From assembly GCA_017398245.1 (NCBI GenBank), contig JAFQGN010000373.1:1-6115 (forward strand): DNA of 6,115 nt, in the 5' to 3' direction. The DNA comes from Clostridia bacterium (GTDB taxonomy: Bacteria > Bacillota_A > Clostridia > Christensenellales > Aristaeellaceae). Position numbers and translations under genes: made by a program. Below the pieces are notes generated by a model. That model searched no databases, was not told the origin of the DNA, and saw only the letters and a list, made by a program, of their open reading frames with translations. This document shows positions 1 through 6,115 of this stretch, in pieces (position 1 is the first letter of the stretch; every line of letters begins with the position of its first letter).

Positions 1-1953
1 ATTGAAATCGAGACCATGGCCCGCATGGCGAAGGACGCGTTCCTGAATTTCGTGCGCGGTAAGAGCGAGCTGCCTCCGGAGCTGATCGAAACCATCGCCG
101 ATGAGCACGATATCGCCGCTTTGCCCGACGTCATCGCCGCAAACGCCTTCCGCGAGCTCGAGGACAAGCAGAAGATCCTCGAATGCCGCGCGCTCAAGCT
201 GCGCTATCAGACTCTTTTGGAGATCCTCGAGCGCGAAACGCAGATGCTGGCCGTCGAAAAGCGCATCCAGAACCTCGTCCGCGAAAGCATCGATAAAAAC
301 CAAAAGCAGTACTATCTGCGCGAACAGCTGCGCGTGATCAAGACCGAGCTGGGCGAAGACGAAGAGGGCGCGATTGACCAGCTGCGCGAAAAGCTGAAAA
401 AGAGCGCCATCCACGGCGAGGCGCGCGACATGGCCGAGCGCGAACTCAAGCGCATGTCGCACATGGCCCCGGGCACGCCGGAGCTGTCCGTCAGCCGCGG
501 CTATATCGAATTTTTTCTGGAGCTTCCGTGGGAAAAGACGCCGGAGAAGCCCTTCAAGATCGAAAAGGCGCGAAAGATCCTCGAAAACGAGCACTTTGGC
601 CTGGATAAGGTCAAGCAGCGCGTGCTGGAATATCTGGCCATCCGCGCGCTCAACCCGCAGGGCAAGGCGCCCATCCTGTGCCTTGTCGGCGCGCCCGGCG
701 TAGGCAAAACCAGCGTCGCCCGCTCCATCGCCCATGCGCTCAACCGCAAATTCGTACGCATGAGCCTTGGCGGCCTGCACGATGAAGCCGAGATCCGCGG
801 CCATAGGCGCACCTATATCGGCGCGATGCCCGGCCGTATCCTCTCCCTCATCCGCCAGTGCGAGGCCGATAACCCCGTGTTCCTGCTCGACGAGATCGAC
901 AAGCTGACCTCCGACATGCGCGGCGACCCGGCCAGCGCCCTGCTCGAAGCGCTCGATCCGGAGCAGAATTCCACCTTCTCCGATCATTATGTCGAAGCGC
1001 CGTACGACCTGAGCCGCGTTCTGTTCGTGACCACGGCCAACACCACCGATACCATCCCCGGCCCGCTGCTCGACCGCATGGAGCTGATCGAAGTCCCCTC
1101 CTACACGCTGGAAGAAAAGGTCCAGATCGCGAAAAAGCATCTCTGGCCCAAACAGCTCAAGGAACACGCGCTGAACAAGACGCAGGTGAAGATCAGCGAG
1201 AGCGTTCTCCGGCAGCTGATCGAAGGCTACACCGCCGAAGCCGGTGTTCGCACGCTGGAGCGACAGCTGACCACCGTGCTGCGCAAGAGCGCGGTCAAGA
1301 TCCTCGAAATGCCCGAGGACGAGCGCAAGGGCGTTACCGTTACCCCCGCCCTGCTGGAAGAATTCCTGGGCGTTCCCTATCACAACCCCAAGGCCGGCTC
1401 CAAGGAGCCCGAGACCGGCGTTGTTAACGGCCTTGCGTGGACCAGCATCGGCGGCAAGACCATGCCCATCGAGGCTACGGTCATGCCCGGCGGCGGACAT
1501 ATCGAGCTGACCGGCCAGCTTGGCGATGTGATGAAGGAATCCGCGCGCACGGCGTTCTCTTACCTGCGCAGCCACTGCGACAAATACGAGATCGACAGCG
1601 AATTCAACAAAAAGAACGACCTGCACATCCACGTGCCGGAAGGCGCCGTGCCCAAGGACGGCCCCTCCGCCGGCGTTGCACTCACCTGTGCCATGCTCTC
1701 CGCCATTACCGGCAAGCCTGCGCGTCAGGACGTGGCCATGACCGGCGAGATCACCCTGCGCGGCAAGGTGCTGCCCATCGGCGGCGTGAAGGAGAAGCTG
1801 CTGGCGGCCTACCGCATGGGCATTTCCACCGTGCTCGTTCCCGAGGAGAACAAGAAGGATCTGGTCGAGATCCCGGCCGAGGTGCGCTCCAAGCTGGACG
1901 TGCACACCATCTCCGGCGTCGATCAGGCCATCTCCATCATTTTCGACGTCTGA
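1..1953 (+). CDS. lon: ATP-dependent protease Lon (LonA type), 5' end missing
   Basis: Cytoplasmic AAA+ serine protease that unfolds and degrades misfolded and regulatory proteins as a hexamer. The frame is open from base 1, so the gene starts upstream. About 650 residues are visible, against roughly 770-810 for the family, so some 120-135 residues of the N-terminal substrate-binding domain are missing. Counting from the ATG at 16: a charged helical linker (about 50-150) with the family segment [10 protein letters not shown], Walker [10 protein letters not shown] (225-233), Walker B VFLLDEID (288-295), sensor-1 Asn342 in TTAN, arginine finger Arg354 in LLDRME, sensor-2 Arg412 in GVRTLER, then the protease domain with catalytic Ser551 in PKDGPSAG and Lys594 in GGVKEK. 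All active-site residues are present and the C-terminus ends normally. The usual GPPG of Walker A is GAPG here. ysxC follows after 69 bp, as in Bacillus. The internal ATGs at 16 and 25 are not the true start. Confidence 0.98.
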   Translation: MEIETMARMAKDAFLNFVRGKSELPPELIETIADEHDIAALPDVIAANAFRELEDKQKILECRALKLRYQTLLEILERETQMLAVEKRIQNLVRESIDKNQKQYYLREQLRVIKTELGEDEEGAIDQLREKLKKSAIHGEARDMAERELKRMSHMAPGTPELSVSRGYIEFFLELPWEKTPEKPFKIEKARKILENEHFGLDKVKQRVLEYLAIRALNPQGKAPILCLVGAPGVGKTSVARSIAHALNRKFVRMSLGGLHDEAEIRGHRRTYIGAMPGRILSLIRQCEADNPVFLLDEIDKLTSDMRGDPASALLEALDPEQNSTFSDHYVEAPYDLSRVLFVTTANTTDTIPGPLLDRMELIEVPSYTLEEKVQIAKKHLWPKQLKEHALNKTQVKISESVLRQLIEGYTAEAGVRTLERQLTTVLRKSAVKILEMPEDERKGVTVTPALLEEFLGVPYHNPKAGSKEPETGVVNGLAWTSIGGKTMPIEATVMPGGGHIELTGQLGDVMKESARTAFSYLRSHCDKYEIDSEFNKKNDLHIHVPEGAVPKDGPSAGVALTCAMLSAITGKPARQDVAMTGEITLRGKVLPIGGVKEKLLAAYRMGISTVLVPEENKKDLVEIPAEVRSKLDVHTISGVDQAISIIFDV

Positions 1954-1978
1954 TTCGCATCTCCCATTATAAAAACGA

Positions 1979-2009
1979 CCCTCTGCAGTGCCCCTGCAGA
2001 GGGCATTTT
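1979..2009 (+). terminator. Hairpin between lon and ysxC, probable terminator or attenuator
   Basis: Perfect 10-bp inverted repeat: CCCTCTGCAG (1979-1988), loop TGCCC, CTGCAGAGGG (1994-2003). It is followed by CATTTT (2004-2009), a short U-tract. An A-run (1971-1975) precedes it and could pair with the T-run to lengthen the stem, or act as a U-tract on the opposite strand, where no gene needs it. It lies 25 bp after the lon stop, which fits termination of lon. The weak + strand U-tract and the lack of a clear promoter before ysxC suggest that termination is partial. Confidence 0.7.
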
Positions 2010-2015
2010 GGAGGA
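2010..2015 (+). promoter_or_regulatory. Ribosome binding site of ysxC
   Basis: GGAGGA lies 7 nt before the ATG at 2023. It fixes that ATG as the start rather than the in-frame TTG at 2008, which would overlap this site and add only five residues. The site begins directly after the T-run of the upstream hairpin. Confidence 0.85.
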
Positions 2016-2022
2016 AACCGAT

Positions 2023-2658
2023 ATGAAGATCCGCTCCGGCCGCTTTGTGACCTCGCTCGATCAGCTCAAGTCCTTTCCGGGCAGAGGCCTTCCGGAGATC
2101 GCTCTGGTCGGCAAGAGCAACGTGGGCAAGTCGTCCATGATCAACCGCCTCGCCGGCAATTCCAAGCTCGCGCGCACCTCTTCCGAGCCCGGCAAGACGC
2201 GCCTGATCAACATGTACCTCATCAACGAGGAGTTCTTCTTTGCCGACCTGCCCGGCTACGGCTTCGCCAAGGCCCCGCGCGATGAAAAGGCAAAGTGGGG
2301 CCGCATGATCGAAGGCTATCTTTCCGGAAGCAACCAGCTCAAGTTCGCGCTGCAGCTGGTCGACATCCGCCACAACCCCACGGCGGACGACGTGATGATG
2401 GTCAACTACCTGCGCCATTACAACATTCCGTTCATCGTCGTGGCCACCAAGGCCGATAAGGTCTCCGGCGCCAAGCGCGGCCCCTCCGTCATGAATATCT
2501 GCCGCGGCCTGCAGGTGCAGCCCTGGCAGGTGTACCCCTTCTCTTCTGAAAACGGTTTCGGCATGGACAAACTCGTCACTCGCATCGGTCAGGCGCTGGG
2601 TGAAAAGCCCGTCGAGATCGAAGAGACCGCCGAGGACGAAATCGAAGCCGAAGAATGA
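2023..2658 (+). CDS. ysxC: Ribosome biogenesis GTPase YsxC/EngB (YihA family)
   Basis: TRAFAC-class GTPase of the EngB/YsxC family, known in Bacillus to bind the 50S subunit and assist its late assembly; it is usually essential. The 211-residue product is a typical family length. Visible GTPase motifs are G1 GKSNVGKS (30-37), the switch I segment SSEPGKTRLIN (53-63) with the conserved Thr59, G3 DLPGYG (75-80), G4 TKAD (142-145) and G5 SSE (174-176). The C-terminus (about 194-211) is a glutamate-rich acidic tail that looks disordered and lies outside the GTPase fold. The start at 2023 is set by GGAGGA seven bases upstream. It lies 69 bp after lon, an order conserved in Firmicutes, and is followed by a strong terminator. 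A hairpin just upstream may limit read-through from lon. Confidence 0.97.
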   Translation: MKIRSGRFVTSLDQLKSFPGRGLPEIALVGKSNVGKSSMINRLAGNSKLARTSSEPGKTRLINMYLINEEFFFADLPGYGFAKAPRDEKAKWGRMIEGYLSGSNQLKFALQLVDIRHNPTADDVMMVNYLRHYNIPFIVVATKADKVSGAKRGPSVMNICRGLQVQPWQVYPFSSENGFGMDKLVTRIGQALGEKPVEIEETAEDEIEAEE

Positions 2659-2677
2659 TCCCGTTCACAACCGCTGC

Positions 2678-2701
2678 ATAGCCCCTTAACGGGGCTATTT
2701 T
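2678..2701 (+). terminator. Rho-independent terminator after ysxC
   Basis: The 8-bp stem ATAGCCCC (2678-2685) and GGGGCTAT (2691-2698) has loop TTAAC and ends in the run TTTT (2698-2701). It begins 20 bp after the ysxC stop and should end the lon-ysxC unit. Confidence 0.88.
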
Positions 2702-2722
2702 CGTATAGCCGGCCAATTGTGC

Positions 2723-2729
2723 AAGGAGG
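2723..2729 (+). promoter_or_regulatory. Ribosome binding site of the nucleoside phosphorylase
   Basis: AAGGAGG lies 6 nt before the ATG at 2736. The alternative in-frame ATG at 2742 would have a 12-nt spacing, so 2736 is preferred. Confidence 0.85.
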
Positions 2730-2735
2730 CGCGCG

Positions 2736-3497
2736 ATGCTCATGGAAAACAAATACCCCGTATTGGAATTTGACGGCACGAGAACCGCAAAGCTGGAACC
2801 CGCAGCATACGCCAAGCAGAAGCTCTCAGCAAACAAGCTGGTCATCACCTATTTTCCGGAGGTGATGGAAAAGCTGATCGCGGAAGAAATCATCCTCCCC
2901 GAAGCGCGGATCCGCGGCGAAACCCCGATTGTGGTGTATCGGTTTTCCGGTTCCGACACGCTGATCCTGCTCGGCCCGGTCGGCTGCCCTGCCTGCGGGA
3001 GGATCCTTGAGATCGTTCACGCCATGGGCGTTGACAAGGTCATGTTCTGCGGGGGCGGCGGCGTTCTGGACAAAAATACCGAGGTCGGCCAGCTCCTCGT
3101 CGTAGACGGAGCGATCCGCGACGAAGGCTTCTCCTACCATTACATCGAACCTTCCCGAACCATTTATACAGACCCGGCCGTCACCGAAAAGATCGTCCGT
3201 TATCTTGAAGGAAGAAATATCTCTTACCTTCGCGGGCTGACATGGACGACCGACGCGATCTTCCGCGAAACGCCCGACGCCATCGCGCGCCGAAGGGAAG
3301 AAGGCGCGAAGATCGTCGAAATGGAGCAGGCCGCCTGTATCGCCGTTTCGCAATTCCGCGGCTTTGCCTACGGCGCGCTGCTCTATGGCGGAGACGACCT
3401 TTCGCAGAGCGAATGGAGCAAACGAGAATGGATGAGCCGGAATGGGATACGGTACGATCTCGTTCTCCTTTGCAAAGAACTGCTCGACATCCTCTGA
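2736..3497 (+). CDS. Nucleoside phosphorylase, PNP/UDP phosphorylase family
   Basis: Predicted cytoplasmic enzyme of nucleoside salvage that splits a nucleoside with phosphate into a free base and ribose-1-phosphate. The 253-residue length fits the family (about 240-260). Visible features are a phosphate/ribose-binding region with GPVGCPACGR (80-89), a glycine-rich strand-loop FCGGGGVL (104-111), the segment VVDGAIRDEGFSYHY (122-136) characteristic of uridine phosphorylase-like members, WTTDAIFRETP (170-180), and the ribose-binding signature VEME (194-197). GGDD (218-221) is placed where the base-contacting or catalytic Asp is expected. The base specificity (uridine, purine or other) cannot be read from the sequence. 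It has its own ribosome binding site and follows the ysxC terminator; no clear promoter is visible in the 77-bp gap. It converges with the foldase gene on the - strand. Confidence 0.9.
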   Translation: MLMENKYPVLEFDGTRTAKLEPAAYAKQKLSANKLVITYFPEVMEKLIAEEIILPEARIRGETPIVVYRFSGSDTLILLGPVGCPACGRILEIVHAMGVDKVMFCGGGGVLDKNTEVGQLLVVDGAIRDEGFSYHYIEPSRTIYTDPAVTEKIVRYLEGRNISYLRGLTWTTDAIFRETPDAIARRREEGAKIVEMEQAACIAVSQFRGFAYGALLYGGDDLSQSEWSKREWMSRNGIRYDLVLLCKELLDIL

Positions 3498-3516
3498 ACC
3501 GGCCCGTATGAACCGC

Positions 3517-3558
3517 AAAAAAACAGGAGCCGTGATACATTTCTGTATCACGGCTCCT
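3517..3558 (-). terminator. Strong terminator of the foldase gene in the convergent gap
   Basis: Perfect 15-bp stem: AGGAGCCGTGATACA (3525-3539), loop TTTC, TGTATCACGGCTCCT (3544-3558). Read on the - strand it is followed by G and then seven T (A-run 3517-3523), a classic rho-independent terminator 40 bp beyond the foldase stop. On the + strand no T-run follows (CGCTTCATTT), so any termination of the phosphorylase transcript here would rely on the hairpin alone. Confidence 0.93.
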
Positions 3559-3598
3559 CGCTTCATTTCCTATTCCTCGATGGGAGTTCCTTTCGGGC

Positions 3599-4909
3599 TC
3601 AGCCCTCAACGACGCTCAGGTCGATCTTCACGTTCGCTTCGGCGACCCACTTGGCCACCTGCTCGTCATACGCAGCGGTCTGCAGATCCTTGGTCACGCT
3701 CTCGGTGATCTTCTCCTCCAGCTCGCTCATCGGCACCGCGCCGGCGGTCACATCGCTGTGATAGCGGATGATATGCACGCCGTAGCTGGTGACGGCCGGT
3801 TCGGAAACATCGCCGATCGCCTGCAGAGCCATGGCGGCGTCGCGGAACTCGGGCACCCAGCTTTCAGACTGGGCATGCACATAGTAGCCCTCGGTCTTGG
3901 CCGGCTCGTTGTTCATGCCCGGGTCGGTGTTGTACTTTTCGATCAGCGCCTCGAAGTCCTCGCCGGCTTCGACAGCGGCCATGACTTCGTCGATGGTGGG
4001 CTGCAGCTGCGCCACGAATTCGGCGATCTTCTCTTCCTTCTCGGCCTGCAGCTTGTCGATCTGGCCCTGCAGGTCCTCCGCCGTGACCACGACAGTCTCG
4101 CCGTCGGTCTCAGCCGGTTCGGCTTCGGTGTTCAGCGCAGCGATCTGATCTTCCAGATCGGCGATCTGCAGGTTGATGTTGGCCAGCTCCGTCTGCTGCT
4201 CTTCGGCAAAGGTGAGCAGGATGTGCTTGACCGTGCGATAGCCTTCCGGATTCCACGCGATGGTCGCGCCGCCGGTCCTGGCCGCTTCGTAAGAATACAG
4301 ACTCGCGCTGTAGCTGGCTTCATCCGCCGCTACCAGGGCGTTGTACGCGTCCTGAACATTTTCGGGGGTGACGATCACGTCTTCATACACATGCTGATGC
4401 AGCTTTGCCAGCACAGCCTCTTCCTTGTACGTAGTCGTCAGGCCTTCCATGGTATAGTTGTTCTGCGCAAAATACTCGCCGATATCCGCGCGGATCTCCT
4501 CTTCCGTCAGGCCTTCCTTGGCAAAGGAATCCCAATAGGAATTCAGGGTGTCCTCATATTCGCCGGCAGCGGCTTCCTGCGCCTGGGCCTCTTCTTCCGC
4601 CGTCAGGCTCATACCCAGCTCTTCCGCCTTCGCCAGCTGCACCTTGTTTTCCACAAGAGCATCCACGGTGGTCTCCAGCAGGCCGTCGGTCGGGAACGCA
4701 TAGCCATAATACGAAGAGAGGTACTCGTAGTAGGCCAGCGCGCTCTGATACGCGGGCTCCACTTCGCCCTTGGTCACCGTGCCGCCGTTAAAGGTAGCCA
4801 CGACTTCGGCCTTGTCCATCGTTTCGTCGACCTTCACCAGATTGCAGCCGGACAGCGCAATGGCGACGACGAACGTCAAAGCGATCAGCTTGAGAATTCT
4901 GCGAGACAT
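3599..4909 (-). CDS. Parvulin-type peptidyl-prolyl isomerase lipoprotein (PrsA/SurA-like foldase)
   Basis: Predicted membrane-anchored extracytoplasmic foldase that helps secreted proteins fold and catalyses prolyl isomerisation. The 436-residue product begins with a lipoprotein signal: Arg3-Arg4, a hydrophobic stretch (8-19) and lipobox ALSGC with Cys22 as the lipidation site. A SurA/PrsA-like N-terminal segment follows (VATFNGGTVTKGE, 37-49, and acidic helices to about 200). The PpiC domain begins at VKHILL (227-232) and resumes at about 306, with YNTDPG (326-331), WVPEF (351-355) and YGVHII (376-381). Both conserved histidines (229 and 379) are present, so activity is plausible. Between the two parts lies an insertion (about 235-305) with heptad-like charged helices. 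The protein is strongly acidic. The ATG at 4909 was chosen because the signal peptide starts there, with AAGGAAG eight bases upstream; longer in-frame starts give no signal peptide. It has its own promoter and terminator. Confidence 0.92.
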   Translation of the reverse strand: MSRRILKLIALTFVVAIALSGCNLVKVDETMDKAEVVATFNGGTVTKGEVEPAYQSALAYYEYLSSYYGYAFPTDGLLETTVDALVENKVQLAKAEELGMSLTAEEEAQAQEAAAGEYEDTLNSYWDSFAKEGLTEEEIRADIGEYFAQNNYTMEGLTTTYKEEAVLAKLHQHVYEDVIVTPENVQDAYNALVAADEASYSASLYSYEAARTGGATIAWNPEGYRTVKHILLTFAEEQQTELANINLQIADLEDQIAALNTEAEPAETDGETVVVTAEDLQGQIDKLQAEKEEKIAEFVAQLQPTIDEVMAAVEAGEDFEALIEKYNTDPGMNNEPAKTEGYYVHAQSESWVPEFRDAAMALQAIGDVSEPAVTSYGVHIIRYHSDVTAGAVPMSELEEKITESVTKDLQTAAYDEQVAKWVAEANVKIDLSVVEG

Positions 4910-4917
4910 ATGTTTTT

Positions 4918-4924
4918 CTTCCTT
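4918..4924 (-). promoter_or_regulatory. Ribosome binding site of the foldase lipoprotein
   Basis: On the - strand AAGGAAG lies 8 nt before the ATG at 4909. It supports this start, which also begins the signal peptide. Confidence 0.75.
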
Positions 4925-4952
4925 TCCCTGTGGTGAATATGCGAATAGAGTT

Positions 4953-4981
4953 ATTATACAGCTAACTTTGCATTTACGCAA
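4953..4981 (-). promoter_or_regulatory. Housekeeping (sigma-A type) promoter of the foldase gene
   Basis: On the - strand a -35 box TTGCGT (4976-4981) and a perfect -10 box TATAAT (4953-4958) are separated by 17 bp. Transcription would start near 4946, giving a leader of roughly 37 nt before the ATG at 4909. The -35 box lies 3 bp beyond the stop codon of the upstream hydrolase gene, so the foldase can be transcribed separately. Confidence 0.85.
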
Positions 4982-4984
4982 GCG

Positions 4985-5707
4985 TCAGATTCCCTTCCCG
5001 TCTCCCCGTGCCCGAACTTCGTTCAAAAAAGCGATCGTCTTTTCAAAAACGATCTGCTTTTCCGGCCCGTCCGTGCACACATGCGGGCTGTTTTCCAGCC
5101 AAATGTGCTCCTTCTGGGCAGAAGACATGCCGTTTACCAGACTCTTGGCGCCCTTCGGGTCGATCGTTGCGTCCTTCGCGCTCTGGAACACGAGCGCAGG
5201 CGCGGTGATCGCGAACGCCCCGTGCATGGCGCGCTGGGCGATCTGCCAAACGTCGTATCCCTTCCACAGCGGGAACGTGCGCTCTCCCTGCGCATTATGG
5301 GCGTACATGCGCGCAGGCCGCGCGATCTTCGCCGCAAAAGCGCTGCGCTCCTTCATGCGCACGCAGGGCGAATAGCCGATATACGCCTCCACCGGGTATT
5401 CCTCGGCCAATATCGCCGCCAGACCGCCGCCCATGGAGATGCCCGCCACGGCCACCCTCGGGCATCCTTCGCGCAATATCGTATACTCCTTCCTTGCGCA
5501 GGCCAGCCAATCGCGCCAGGAGACATCTTCCAGCCCCTCCGGCCCGTTCCCATGCCCGGGCAGCAGCGGCACGCGCACGCTGTACCCCTGCGCTTGCAAA
5601 AGCCCGGCCAGCTCGCGCATCTGCCCGGCGTTCGCCGTAAAACCATGAAGAAGCAGCACGCCAAAGCCGCTGCTTCCTTCATAGCAAAATGAATCTTTCG
5701 AATGCAT
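4985..5707 (-). CDS. Alpha/beta-hydrolase, probable carboxylesterase or acylglycerol lipase
   Basis: Predicted cytoplasmic serine hydrolase of the Est30/monoacylglycerol-lipase type; no signal peptide is seen. The 240-residue length is close to Est30-like esterases. In order: an oxyanion-hole motif LLLHGFTAN (18-26), LLPGHG (48-53), the nucleophile elbow GISMGG (89-94) with Ser91, the acid in QSAKDATID (175-183, most likely Asp179), and the catalytic His209 in NSPHV. The triad is therefore complete. The substrate cannot be read from the sequence. The ATG at 5707 is preferred because GGGAGG lies 9 nt upstream; the longer form would start at a TTG (5728), before that site. The gene lies 54 bp downstream of hom with no terminator between them, so co-transcription is likely. 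No terminator is seen after it before the foldase promoter. Confidence 0.9.
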   Translation of the reverse strand: MHSKDSFCYEGSSGFGVLLLHGFTANAGQMRELAGLLQAQGYSVRVPLLPGHGNGPEGLEDVSWRDWLACARKEYTILREGCPRVAVAGISMGGGLAAILAEEYPVEAYIGYSPCVRMKERSAFAAKIARPARMYAHNAQGERTFPLWKGYDVWQIAQRAMHGAFAITAPALVFQSAKDATIDPKGAKSLVNGMSSAQKEHIWLENSPHVCTDGPEKQIVFEKTIAFLNEVRARGDGKGI

Positions 5708-5716
5708 CGCGTTGAA

Positions 5717-5722
5717 CCTCCC
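5717..5722 (-). promoter_or_regulatory. Ribosome binding site of the hydrolase
   Basis: On the - strand GGGAGG lies 9 nt before the ATG at 5707. It argues for that start over the upstream TTG at 5728. Confidence 0.75.
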
Positions 5723-5761
5723 GTTCAAATCTCCGTCGCCTTCAGATCCATTCGTATTCTC

Positions 5762-6115
5762 TTACAATACCGGGAACAGCAGGCCGTGTCTCGTATCGGA
5801 AAGCATCCACCTGAGCTCGTCCTCGGCCATCATGCTCGTGCGGATCGCCAGTACGCCGCTCATCCTGCGCAATTCACAGCCCGTCAACTCCGGCGGGATG
5901 GAGCCGTCCACGCGCACAACAAAGCGGGAAACCAGCTTCTCCTCCTTGAACTTCGGCACAAAATCCCCCTTCGGATAGGCCGCCGGGTTCTTTGCCGCAT
6001 CGATGATATCGCCCACAATCGCGCTGGCCGTGGGCATGCTGCCCGCGCCGCGGCCGGCAATAGTCGTCTCGCCCGCAAAATCGGTATGGATCTGCACGGC
6101 GTTGAACACATCGCG
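5762..6115 (-). CDS. hom: Homoserine dehydrogenase, C-terminal part (5' end outside the window)
   Basis: Homoserine dehydrogenase reduces aspartate semialdehyde to homoserine with NAD(P)H on the route to threonine and methionine. Only the last 117 residues are visible, and the frame is open to the window edge. The recognisable block is VFNAV (3-7), AGET (14-17), GRGAGSMPTASAIVGDIID (21-39), matching the family's VFNAV, GPGAG, PTASA(I/V)V and D(I/L)(I/V)D signatures at the end of the catalytic domain. The NAD(P)-binding Rossmann domain and the catalytic Asp/Lys lie outside. After the catalytic block only about 57 residues remain (from about 61), beginning with a strand-like SRFVVRV; the PGVLA-type motif of a normal ACT domain is absent. 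An enzyme lacking a complete regulatory ACT domain is possible. A following hydrolase gene 54 bp downstream may share the transcript. Confidence 0.9.
   Translation of the reverse strand, partial: RDVFNAVQIHTDFAGETTIAGRGAGSMPTASAIVGDIIDAAKNPAAYPKGDFVPKFKEEKLVSRFVVRVDGSIPPELTGCELRRMSGVLAIRTSMMAEDELRWMLSDTRHGLLFPVL

Noticed and set aside
1966..1973. TATAAT-like sequence (ATTATAAAA) between lon and ysxC as a promoter
   Set aside because: No acceptable -35 box lies about 17 bp away on either strand, and the hairpin downstream would interrupt a + strand transcript.
2008..2022. TTG at 2008 as the start of ysxC
   Set aside because: It overlaps the GGAGGA site that serves the ATG at 2023, and it has no ribosome binding site of its own because the hairpin lies directly upstream.
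1437..2285. A 282-codon open frame on the + strand running from lon into ysxC
   Set aside because: It overlaps two clear genes in another frame, and its Arg/His-rich translation is typical of a shifted GC-rich reading frame.
2703..2722. Possible promoter before the nucleoside phosphorylase
   Set aside because: GTATAG resembles a -10 box, but no -35 box is found at a suitable distance and the region overlaps the ysxC terminator.
2826..3566. A 246-codon open frame on the - strand opposite the nucleoside phosphorylase
   Set aside because: It is a shadow of a well-supported gene, it crosses the terminator hairpin, and no family motif is visible.
3595..3605. Small inverted repeat GGGCTCAGCCC around the foldase stop codon
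   Set aside because: Only 4-bp arms and no U-tract. The strong hairpin at 3525-3558 explains termination.
3758..4936. A 392-codon open frame on the + strand opposite the foldase gene
   Set aside because: It is antisense to a gene with a signal peptide, parvulin motifs, promoter and terminator. Its translation shows no recognisable domain, and such frames are common opposite GC-rich genes.
1..6115. A novel defence, mobile or toxin-antitoxin system
   Set aside because: All six genes belong to well-known housekeeping or metabolic families. No repeats, integrase, transposase or small paired genes were seen.

Overview
The window looks like a chromosomal housekeeping segment from a GC-rich member of the Firmicutes (Bacillota), probably a clostridial-type anaerobe. 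The reasons are the lon-ysxC gene order (the lonA-ysxC order of Bacillus and its relatives), strong GGAGG-type ribosome binding sites, a lipoprotein foldase of the PrsA/parvulin type, and mostly compact rho-independent terminators. The organism assignment is inference. No mobile element, CRISPR array, tRNA or rRNA was seen.

The left half reads on the + strand. It holds the 3' part of lon (ATP-dependent protease, cut by the window start), then ysxC/engB (GTPase of 50S ribosome assembly), then a nucleoside phosphorylase of the PNP/UDP family. A hairpin sits between lon and ysxC, directly against the ysxC ribosome binding site. A clear terminator follows ysxC, so the phosphorylase is probably a separate transcription unit, although no convincing promoter was seen for it.

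The right half reads on the - strand. From right to left it holds the 3' end of a homoserine dehydrogenase (hom, cut by the window end), an alpha/beta-hydrolase esterase 54 bp downstream that is probably co-transcribed with hom, and a secreted parvulin-type foldase lipoprotein. The foldase has its own well-formed promoter (TTGCGT, 17 bp, TATAAT). The two halves converge on a perfect 15-bp terminator hairpin at 3525-3558, whose U-tract serves the - strand.

Three starts were moved to internal ATG codons with good ribosome binding sites: ysxC (2023), the hydrolase (5707) and the lipoprotein (4909). All intergenic gaps are about 100 bp or less, so there is no long non-coding stretch.

The genes do not form one pathway. 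They share broad themes of protein quality control (Lon, parvulin foldase), ribosome assembly (YsxC) and general metabolism. No previously undescribed system was found. The most unusual points are a coiled-coil insertion splitting the parvulin domain, a homoserine dehydrogenase C-terminus too short for a normal ACT domain, and the hairpin abutting the ysxC ribosome binding site.
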